64,000 nucleotides of DNA from Deltaproteobacteria bacterium. GTDB taxonomy: Bacteria > Bdellovibrionota > Bdellovibrionia > Bdellovibrionales > Bdellovibrionaceae. Shown here in pieces: positions 18,303-25,048 of the stretch (position 1 is its first letter; the number at the start of each line of letters is the position of its first letter). The notes beneath the pieces were generated by a model. It ran no database searches, was not told where the DNA came from, and worked only from the letters and a program-made list of their open reading frames with translations. The DNA lies in the NCBI GenBank assembly GCA_017302835.1, contig JAFLCC010000004.1:1-64000 (forward strand), written 5' to 3'. The position numbers and the translations under genes are program-made.

Positions 18303-18386
18303 TCAAAACTTTTCTGGGTTAAACAAGGCGTAAATTAAGTAAACCAGAACGGTGCATCCAATCACCCCTGCGACGACAAAATCCAT
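18303..18386 (-). CDS. kdpF: KdpF small membrane subunit
   Basis: A 27-codon gene directly upstream of kdpA: MDFVVAGVIGCTVLVYLIYA followed by LFNPEKF. A single hydrophobic helix ending in the L-x-x-PE-K/R-F pattern is the hallmark of KdpF. TTGGAGGAATCT supplies the ribosome binding site. The peptide sits in the KdpFABC complex and stabilises it. It is the first gene of the operon, so the KdpE-controlled promoter should lie in the 200 bases upstream (18387-18584); I could not pick out a convincing binding site there. Confidence 0.9.
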   Translation of the reverse strand: MDFVVAGVIGCTVLVYLIYALFNPEKF

Positions 18387-18584
18387 AGATTCCTCCAATT
18401 TTACTTTCAATCATTTCAAACTAACTCTGACCGGCGTAAAAAAGATGTAAAAATCTCGACTTGATTCAATGCCCCGACTCTGTGAAAGAACAAGGTCTAG
18501 GCCTTGACTTAAAATGAGTACAAGATTGTCATTTTTTCGCAGAAAATATTTCAAAAGGAGTGAGGGTCACTCCCTTTGCCGAAG

Positions 18585-19337
18585 TTAAGGCTTTTTAGGA
18601 CCAATAGGAGGATTTAAAATCATCGTCATTTTTGCGGGATCAAAGTCATTGAAGTTCAAAGTAAGCTCGCCATTCTTAAAGCTCGTAGGTCCGTTTTTAC
18701 GAGTGACCGTAATGAGCGTTAATTTGGATTTTTGAATCAATACCTCGTTCAAATCATTAGTGAGCCAGCCTTTCAAGCTCTTAAGATCTTCAAGAGCAGA
18801 TGCTGAAATATCCTCGTCACTAAAAGTCAGTTGAAGGTTAAACTTAACGGCAGTCTCAGAAATGGCAACTTTCAAAAGGAAAGCCTCATTAGCAAGAAGT
18901 TCCCGCTGGAGGAATTCTAGACCCGCATCAGCCACAGGAGCTTGAAGAAATAACACCTTAGACCCATAAACGAAGCGGGTTTCACGTGAATTGAACTGTA
19001 AAATTGAAACTTTCAATTTTTTAAGAATCTCAATAAAGGAATCCTTTGTAACCAATCCCATAGAATTTTTCAATGCTTCAAGCGAAGAAGGATTTTTTGG
19101 CATATCAACCACAACGGCATTCAAAGTGAATCCTTTCTCTGCGATGGTCCCGGAAATAGAGCTAGCAATGGGATCAAAACTAAGTTCTTGAGACTCAACA
19201 GACAAGGATTTCAATTTTTCTTTAATCTCCGTCGAGCTGGCTGAAAAATTTATTAGAATCGTGTTGTTGCTAAGATTGAAATCCCAGCGCTTACCGATGA
19301 TGACAGTCGTAAATTTGCCAAGGTGAGTTTTGATCAA
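18585..19337 (-). CDS. Hypothetical 250-residue protein
   Basis: Starts with TTG at 19337; the sequence ATGTATTGATC overlaps this start, so a two-codon ATG-TAT-TGA frame lies across it and the true start is uncertain. No signal peptide or membrane segment. The protein has repeated alternating beta-type segments (TLITVTRKNGPTSFKNGELT, LTLNFNDFDPAKMTMILNPP) and several helices; no family recognised. It follows the phospholipase-like gene on the same strand after 43 bases and may share its transcript. Confidence 0.5.
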   Translation of the reverse strand: MIKTHLGKFTTVIIGKRWDFNLSNNTILINFSASSTEIKEKLKSLSVESQELSFDPIASSISGTIAEKGFTLNAVVVDMPKNPSSLEALKNSMGLVTKDSFIEILKKLKVSILQFNSRETRFVYGSKVLFLQAPVADAGLEFLQRELLANEAFLLKVAISETAVKFNLQLTFSDEDISASALEDLKSLKGWLTNDLNEVLIQKSKLTLITVTRKNGPTSFKNGELTLNFNDFDPAKMTMILNPPIGPKKP

Positions 19338-19380
19338 TACATGGAAAGCTTCGGTCTAATTTTTTTCGTGAGCGGCTCGG

Positions 19381-20295
19381 CTAAAATTGTAATTTCAAAC
19401 ATTTATCGGGGTCTTCAACTGATTTTATAATTTTGTCAATAAGCACAGTGCTATTTTCAAGGTAAGCGTCGTCATTTTTAGATTTAATTAGTTCTTGAGT
19501 ATTTAATGTTATTTTTATTTTTGCCTTTGGGCATGATTCCAGTTTTATTTCATAAACAACTGCATCCAAATCGATACGTAGATGCTTGCCAAAAATTATG
19601 ATATCCTTTCGATTCATTACTAGTTTTAAATAATTATATATCGCTTTGTCCGATGGCAGTATGGTAACCAAAGAGTTTTCTAAAGTGTACAACTGCAATT
19701 CAATTTTAAAACCATCGAATTTAAGTTTTTGCCAAAGTTGACCTAAGTTCTTACCATAAAATATTTCTGCTTGTGATAGCTCTTCGGAAGTAAGCCCAGT
19801 ATAGGGCCTTAAAAAGTTCCATCCGTATCCCCATCTGAATGAGTTTGGTAAAAAATTGACACCACCCATCTGAACACCAAAAAAATAAGTTTGAGCCACA
19901 GTGGCAGAAATATCATTGTTGAATGTTGAATTTAATTTACTTTGAATACAAGCTTTTAGCTGCACATCTGATTTATCCTTTTCATCTTTAGAGCCACCAA
20001 GCCAGTAGGCAACATCATGTTCAACACAACACTCGGTAAAATCAACTTCGAAAAATGAATTTGGGCTTAAGCTACAGCCATCAGATGTAAAAGGACGAAG
20101 AATCGGCTTGCTAATCGGGACTGTATCTTTACCGACCACCATGCCAAATAGCGCATTTGTTCTTTTAAACTGTGCAGATAGATTTGAACGTATATTCAGA
20201 TTATACATTTCAGAAACTTTGGCACAAAAAACGTCACTACAAAACAATATTGCAATTAAATATAAATTGGTTTGTCTTAAAGAAAAAAGTCTCAC
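19381..20295 (-). CDS. Secreted phospholipase A2-like protein
   Basis: I start at GTG 20295, which has GGAG 5 bases upstream and gives a proper signal peptide (MRLFSLRQTNLYLIAILFCS); an upstream TTG adds 14 residues before it. Residues 70-117 contain FTSDGCSLSPNSFFEV, then TECCVEHDVAYWLGG and a second-helix pattern DKSDVQLKACIQSK. CC-x2-HD (89-94) is the catalytic His-Asp signature of the phospholipase A2 fold, followed by the usual aspartate/cysteine helix. In that family the His activates water for ester hydrolysis at sn-2. The remaining 190 residues resemble nothing I know. A role in attacking or remodelling membranes would fit a secreted enzyme, but activity is inferred. Confidence 0.65.
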   Translation of the reverse strand: MRLFSLRQTNLYLIAILFCSDVFCAKVSEMYNLNIRSNLSAQFKRTNALFGMVVGKDTVPISKPILRPFTSDGCSLSPNSFFEVDFTECCVEHDVAYWLGGSKDEKDKSDVQLKACIQSKLNSTFNNDISATVAQTYFFGVQMGGVNFLPNSFRWGYGWNFLRPYTGLTSEELSQAEIFYGKNLGQLWQKLKFDGFKIELQLYTLENSLVTILPSDKAIYNYLKLVMNRKDIIIFGKHLRIDLDAVVYEIKLESCPKAKIKITLNTQELIKSKNDDAYLENSTVLIDKIIKSVEDPDKCLKLQF

Positions 20296-20409
20296 AATTA
20301 CTCCATTAAGTTTAATTAATTTCAAAAATGGGACCAAGATGTTTCAAATGGAAAAAACTAAACAAAAACACCTCTCAGAATCAATAATTTTGAATCTGAA
20401 TATTCGGCC

Positions 20410-20502
20410 ATGTCTTTTTTTCTGTACAAAATCTATCCACTACAAAAATTTCAAGTTTTACTTTATGATATCTGGGAATTAACGACCTCGTTTCTAAGTG
20501 TT
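20410..20502 (+). promoter_or_regulatory. Conserved 93-nt upstream element, copy A
   Basis: This block aligns without gaps to 52178-52270, about 71 of 93 bases identical by hand count. The longest shared runs are ATGTCTTTTTT, TACAAAA, TCAAGTTTTACTTTA (20451-20465) and CGTTTC. TATGAT (20464-20469) could be a -10 box; no standard -35 lies 17 bases upstream, so an alternative sigma factor or activator is possible. It precedes a secreted-protein gene at 20554, in a region divergent to the phospholipase-like gene. Confidence 0.6.
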
Positions 20503-20505
20503 AAC

Positions 20506-20534
20506 CTGGGAAATTAATCCCAGCGCCTTTTTTG
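20506..20534 (+). ncRNA. Leader hairpin with T-run downstream of element A
   Basis: CTGGGA (20506-20511), loop AATTAA, TCCCAG (20518-20523) forms a perfect 6-bp stem, followed after CGCC by seven T (20528-20534). It looks like a small intrinsic terminator lying in the leader, 19 bases before the start codon of the gene at 20554, as in attenuators. The equivalent hairpin in copy B keeps the loop and has a compensating T-A to A-T change but no T-run. Confidence 0.5.
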
Positions 20535-20553
20535 TTGAGAATAAGGACAGTTT

Positions 20554-21003
20554 ATGACCAATCGTTTTCTAAAAATTATTATATCGTCACTTGTAGTTTC
20601 CATGTTTGCTTTTTCACAATCAGATAGGATTAAATATGAGTTTTGTTACTTTCAAAATAAAGTTACTTTTAAAAATAAAGTGAAGTCGACTCTGATATTA
20701 GATTTTTCAAATCATACCTTAGAATTTAGTTCTCCGTCGGCAATAAATGCTACTGATGTTTTTATGTACAATGTTAGATCTACACGAATACCAGTTTCCA
20801 GAGGAGCAATCTCTTTTCAAGGATCCAATTTCTTTAGCGGGCCACTTGAAAATAATGTAAATTCAGTTGTTCGTTATGAAGGTTCTGGTGGCATTAGATC
20901 GACTTACTATTTGATTACTTATTATAATGGAGATACCGGCCTCTATATCTATGATCTTGGTGCAGCTTCTTTTGTTGGAAGGGCTTCATCGTGCTATAAT
21001 TAA
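20554..21003 (+). CDS. Small secreted protein of unknown function
   Basis: 149 residues with a signal peptide (MTNRFLKIIISSLVVSMFAF, cleavage near SQS-DR). The mature part is predicted beta-rich with many Ser, Tyr and Asn (SVVRYEGSGGIRSTYYLITY) and two cysteines, one three residues before the end. ATAAGGACAG lies upstream of the ATG. The gene is preceded by the conserved 93-nt element and a leader hairpin. Unknown family. Confidence 0.6.
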   Translation: MTNRFLKIIISSLVVSMFAFSQSDRIKYEFCYFQNKVTFKNKVKSTLILDFSNHTLEFSSPSAINATDVFMYNVRSTRIPVSRGAISFQGSNFFSGPLENNVNSVVRYEGSGGIRSTYYLITYYNGDTGLYIYDLGAASFVGRASSCYN

Positions 21004-21219
21004 CTTCTACTCAGCGATGCCGAAGAAAATAAAGGTGCGGAATCTCAAAACGCAGACTTGTTGAAAAATCTATTGATGAATTAGCGATCACACCTAAACT
21101 AGATTTCTTGAAATGAGAAAAATGTCTCAAATTATTTTCCAAAATTTGACTTATTGGCCTGCTCCATGCCATCATTAGTTAGTATTATTTTATACTTGAA
21201 TTGATGTTGGAGTCTAATT

Positions 21220-22596
21220 TTGAGGCGATTATACTTTGTAAATTACAAGATTGGCCAAACTCTAGTTGGTACACTTGTAGCTGCCGGAGTTGCAGCCGTG
21301 GTTATGGGTTTAATTATCGATGCTTTGATTCAACAAAATGTTTCTCAAAAATTTCTATCTCAGAAATTGGAAATGAATGACCTGACCGCAAATTTGTTAG
21401 CCACATTTTTGAAAGCCAACAATTGCTCTTGTCAGTTTAAAAATGATGTGAACGTAAATCCAAATTTTGAGAATTACTCAAGATTAGCGTTTGATTCGAC
21501 TCAGCCGCCCAGGAGCCAGAAGATTTCCGTTAGAACCCTTTATTCTGGATGTAAAAGTGGGGCCTTTGTACCACCAATATTGGCCAAAGATGGCGAACTT
21601 ATTCCAGGCTCATCTTTTAGTTTACTTGTTGATAAAGTTGAATTGGCGGAATTGGAACAAGTAGGGGCCTTACCTGATGAGTGGCAAGGACAGTGGCGTA
21701 TCAGCTTTCAGACTGGGAGAAATGCACTTATCAGATCAGTCAAGCCAATTAGAGTGACCCAAAAAGTCAAACTTGACTTAACTGTTCCTGAAGCGGCAAG
21801 AATTCTTGGTTGCACTGGAATTTCAACAGGAACGGGAACTCCTGGGTTTTTAGCTAAATGGAGTCTGGTTCCTGGGATTTTGGATACCAGTGGAATATTT
21901 GAAGATTCAGTTTCTGGAAGAGTTGGAATAAAGACAAATGACATGATACCGACAAAGCTTCTTGGAATCGGTGGAAATTTTGCTGAGACAATAGGAATGG
22001 AACGTGGAGTATTCGGCACAGGTAGTGGTAAGAATTTTACCATCTCGGGTGGAGGTGCAGAGGCAGGTTTTCTTGATGGGGATGGAGGCAACCTTATCTT
22101 AGCCTCAGGAATAGCAACAGGTACTGGATCTTCAAGCATTCACTTTCAAACAGCCTCTTCAGGAGTTTCTGGTGGAGGTGACCGTGTACCTTCGACTAAA
22201 ATGACCTTGCTTGGCAACGGGAATGTTGGAATTGGAACAGTGACTCCCGGAACAGGTTCAAAGCTGACTGTTGCTGGCCAAATCTCAGCAAAATCCTATT
22301 CCGGCGCAGCTGGAGCTATTAATTGGGCCAATGGAAATGCACAATCAACTAGTTTTGATTGTTCAACACCACTGACCTTTGAGAATCTCAGGGATGGAGG
22401 CTCTTATACCCTTGCTGTAACAAGTAATAACACCCTTCGCTGCGACTTTGCCACGGCAGTTACCGGTGATGATTCTGCGACTGTTGGTTACAGGTTTCAA
22501 CCAGCAAATGGGGTTCGCCCAGTTAATACTCACACGATTTACTCTTTTCAACGAATTAACGATCAAGTCTATGTTTCATGGATGGTTGGTTTCTAA
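21220..22596 (+). CDS. Prepilin-like / tail-fibre-like chimeric surface protein
   Basis: 458 residues, starting at TTG 21220 with GGAG 7 bases upstream. The N-terminus YKIGQTLVGTLVAAGVAAVV resembles a type IV prepilin-like leader, with processing after Gly, but the usual Glu at +5 is not present. Residues 20-180 are pilin-like with three cysteines in the sequence NNCSCQF and YSGCKSG. The C-terminal half is of tail-fibre type: Gly-rich repeats, MTLLGNGNVGIGTVTPGTGS, then a terminal domain from INWANGNAQ to YSFQRINDQVYVSWMVGF. The same terminal domain ends the large gene on the opposite strand at 25011-27824. Probably displayed on the cell surface. The BspA-repeat gene follows 4 bases later. 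Confidence 0.65.
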   Translation: MRRLYFVNYKIGQTLVGTLVAAGVAAVVMGLIIDALIQQNVSQKFLSQKLEMNDLTANLLATFLKANNCSCQFKNDVNVNPNFENYSRLAFDSTQPPRSQKISVRTLYSGCKSGAFVPPILAKDGELIPGSSFSLLVDKVELAELEQVGALPDEWQGQWRISFQTGRNALIRSVKPIRVTQKVKLDLTVPEAARILGCTGISTGTGTPGFLAKWSLVPGILDTSGIFEDSVSGRVGIKTNDMIPTKLLGIGGNFAETIGMERGVFGTGSGKNFTISGGGAEAGFLDGDGGNLILASGIATGTGSSSIHFQTASSGVSGGGDRVPSTKMTLLGNGNVGIGTVTPGTGSKLTVAGQISAKSYSGAAGAINWANGNAQSTSFDCSTPLTFENLRDGGSYTLAVTSNNTLRCDFATAVTGDDSATVGYRFQPANGVRPVNTHTIYSFQRINDQVYVSWMVGF

Positions 22597-22600
22597 TATT

Positions 22601-24364
22601 ATGAACAAAAAAGTTTTTTCCTTTTTGATTTCAACTACTATTTTGGCGCTCGGAATCCTTTTTATGAGCTCAAAAGCCCATGCCTTCCGCACAACTATTG
22701 GCTTTTGGAAATCATCTCAGGCTACAAGTATGATTATGTCTTGGAATACCGCGAATATAACTTTAGGATCATCTCTAGCTAACCAAGTGAACCTCCCTTT
22801 AATTTTGGGCCCGATTTATAATTTTACTGTAGATTGGGGTGATGGTAACACAAATGTCATCAACATATGGAGTGACCCGAATCGGGTTCATACCTATGCA
22901 GCTCCTGGCATCTACACAATCAAACTGACAGGCCGCTTTGATCGCCTAATGTTCAATGGCGGTGGCGATCGCAATAAAATATTAAATGTTACCGCCTGGG
23001 GAAATAACGTTTGGACTTCAATGACACGTATGTTTAGAGGTTGTGAAAATTTGGTTATTTTGGCCGCCGATTCACCGAAATTGTCTTCTGTGACGGACAT
23101 GTCATTTATGTTTAGTGATACCCTCTCAGCCACACAAAATATTAGTGCGTGGAATACATCGACTGTGACGAATATGTCTTATATGTTTTCGAATGCTACG
23201 GCATTCAATCAAGATATTAGCGCGTGGAATACATCAGCAGTGACGACTATGTCATATATGTTTCAAGGAGCTCATGCGTTCAACCAACCCATCGGTACAT
23301 GGAATACCTCATCAGTTACAGTTATGTCGTATATGTTCGCCGACGCAACAGTTTTCAATCACGATATTAGCGCGTGGAATACATCAGCAGTGACAACTAT
23401 GAAATATATGTTTTCGGACGCAACGGCATTCAATCAACCCATTGGCATATGGAATACGTCAGCAGTCACGGATATGTCGGCTATGTTTTTCGGCGCAAGA
23501 GTTTTCAATCAACCCATCGGTTCGTGGAATACGGCAGCAGTAAGGGATATGTCATACATGTTTTCAAATACCAACGTGTTTAATCAACCCATCGGTTGGT
23601 GGAATACGGCAGCAGTTACGAACATGGCACATATGTTTGCAGCTGCCAAATCATTTAACCAACCCATCGGTGCCTGGATTACGTCAGCAGTTACGAATAT
23701 GTCATACATGTTTCAACATGCTCTTGTGTTTAACCAACCCATCGGAGCCTGGAATACGGCAGCAGTTACGGATATGTCATTCATGTTTCAACAAGCCTTC
23801 GTGTTTAATCAACCCAACGGTGCCTGGAATACATCAGCAGTTAGGAACATGGCACATATGTTTCGAGAGACCAACGCCTTCAATCAGCCCATTGGAGCCT
23901 GGAATACGGCAGCAGTTACGAATATGTCATCCATGTTTCAAAAAGCTAATGTGTTTAATCAACCAATTGGCACCTGGAATACGTCAGCAGTTAGGAATAT
24001 GTCATTCATGTTTGACCAGGCCCGTTTCTTCAATCAACCAATTGGCCCTTGGAACACGGCAGCTGTCACCGACTTGTCATTCATGTTTCAACAAGCCTTC
24101 TCGTTTAACCAACCAATTGGTACCTGTAACACGTCGGCAGTAACGAAAATGGAATCTATGTTTATTTTTGCCAGTGTCTTCAACCAACCCATCGGGGCAT
24201 GGAATACGGAAGCAGTCACGAATATGACCCGTATGTTTCAATCAGCTAGCACATTCAATCAAGATTTAAGTGGGTGGAATGTAACTGCAGTCGGGACAAA
24301 CTATGTTGATTACAGGTTATTAGCGACTGCTTGGATTTTACCTAAACCAATAGGCTTTCCATAA
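22601..24364 (+). CDS. BspA-like repeat surface protein (DUF285)
   Basis: 587 residues from the ATG at 22601, 4 bases after the previous stop, suggesting coupled translation. Signal peptide ends at SSKAHA-FRT. Residues about 70-150 look like a PKD-type domain (YNFTVDWGDGNTNVINIWSD, HTYAAPGIYTIKLTGRF). Then come 16 copies of a 25-residue leucine-rich-like unit of the BspA/DUF285 family with consensus FNQPIGAWNTSAVTNMSYMF. Such proteins are surface adhesins in other bacteria. The end is a short tail with no sorting motif. Co-transcription with the prepilin-like gene suggests a joint surface structure. Confidence 0.85.
   Translation: MNKKVFSFLISTTILALGILFMSSKAHAFRTTIGFWKSSQATSMIMSWNTANITLGSSLANQVNLPLILGPIYNFTVDWGDGNTNVINIWSDPNRVHTYAAPGIYTIKLTGRFDRLMFNGGGDRNKILNVTAWGNNVWTSMTRMFRGCENLVILAADSPKLSSVTDMSFMFSDTLSATQNISAWNTSTVTNMSYMFSNATAFNQDISAWNTSAVTTMSYMFQGAHAFNQPIGTWNTSSVTVMSYMFADATVFNHDISAWNTSAVTTMKYMFSDATAFNQPIGIWNTSAVTDMSAMFFGARVFNQPIGSWNTAAVRDMSYMFSNTNVFNQPIGWWNTAAVTNMAHMFAAAKSFNQPIGAWITSAVTNMSYMFQHALVFNQPIGAWNTAAVTDMSFMFQQAFVFNQPNGAWNTSAVRNMAHMFRETNAFNQPIGAWNTAAVTNMSSMFQKANVFNQPIGTWNTSAVRNMSFMFDQARFFNQPIGPWNTAAVTDLSFMFQQAFSFNQPIGTCNTSAVTKMESMFIFASVFNQPIGAWNTEAVTNMTRMFQSASTFNQDLSGWNVTAVGTNYVDYRLLATAWILPKPIGFP
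23141..24300 (+). repeat. 16-copy, 75-bp tandem coding repeat
   Basis: Repeat starts recur every 75 bases from 23141 (ISAWNT) to 24266 (LSGWNV) with no length change. Copies differ at many third positions and at the variable residues after YMF, so the array is old enough to have diverged. Units with NTSAV and NTAAV alternate irregularly, which points to past unequal exchange. Confidence 0.85.
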
Positions 24365-24490
24365 TGATGCAATGACAGGAGGTTGCTATCGATCATCCGT
24401 GTTGCAAATTCTGAATAAGCGGTACTTGAGAATCCGCCGATACTTTATCAACCTACGAAGCGCCTTTCAAGCGACTCTTGGGGTGACCAA

Positions 24491-25048
24491 TCAGTACAGC
24501 CTGAGATCATCAAACGTCGTTCCAGAGCAAGTATTCAACGCTGTCATTGAAATAGAAAGTCTGTGAATCCCGCTATAAGATACTACGGCAGTATAGTTCC
24601 CTGGGCCGCCCGTTCCACCAGAATCAATAATTGTTGTCCCATCAACTTTCAATATGAGATGGGAGAAGCAGGGGCCAATATTTGAAATTGTGGTCAATTC
24701 AATACTCACAGTTCCAACACCTGTAAAATTGATATCTCGATAAAGCTCCCCATGACCTTCATCAGCAACAGAATAAGAAAGACTGACTGCGTTTGCCCCT
24801 TCAGAATAATTGACAGTGTTTTGTGCAACATTTCGTCTTACTCTCGTCCAGCCATTCGGCACCCCACCAGTAAATCCAGACTCGAAGCCGTCTCCAAAAA
24901 TCAAAGGTGGAGCTGATGCCTTAAAGAACCCGAAAGGAATTTGGGAACGACCATAGACTGCCTTTGATAAACCTATACATAATCCAACGAAAACAAGAAT
25001 AACTTTGATTTTACTGAAACCCTTTAATCCATGAAACATAGACATCAT
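24491..25048 (-). CDS. Secreted jelly-roll-like domain protein
   Basis: 185 residues with a signal or anchor segment (IKVILVFVGLCIGLSKAVYG). The rest is one domain from FGDGFESGFTGGVPNGWTRV to CSGTTFDDLRLY that has the layout of carbohydrate-binding or concanavalin-like jelly-roll modules. A similar segment (NFETWGGTNPTNFPVGWTRG to NNFYIDELSLKG) lies inside the large neighbouring protein. Its start overlaps the end of that gene by 38 bases, so the two are translated from one mRNA. Probable surface accessory protein; ligand unknown. Confidence 0.6.
   Translation of the reverse strand: MMSMFHGLKGFSKIKVILVFVGLCIGLSKAVYGRSQIPFGFFKASAPPLIFGDGFESGFTGGVPNGWTRVRRNVAQNTVNYSEGANAVSLSYSVADEGHGELYRDINFTGVGTVSIELTTISNIGPCFSHLILKVDGTTIIDSGGTGGPGNYTAVVSYSGIHRLSISMTALNTCSGTTFDDLRLY

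Noticed and set aside
20451-20477. FliA (sigma-28) promoter in element A
   Set aside because: TCAAGTTT resembles the -35 part, but nothing like GCCGATAA stands at the right distance.
20410-20523. Conserved element as a c-di-GMP (GEMM) or preQ1 riboswitch
   Set aside because: The characteristic core sequences of those riboswitches are absent; only a short hairpin with an AATTAA loop is present.
23141-24300. Regular repeats as a possible CRISPR array
   Set aside because: Period is 75 bases with no unique spacers; the repeats are codons of a BspA-type protein.
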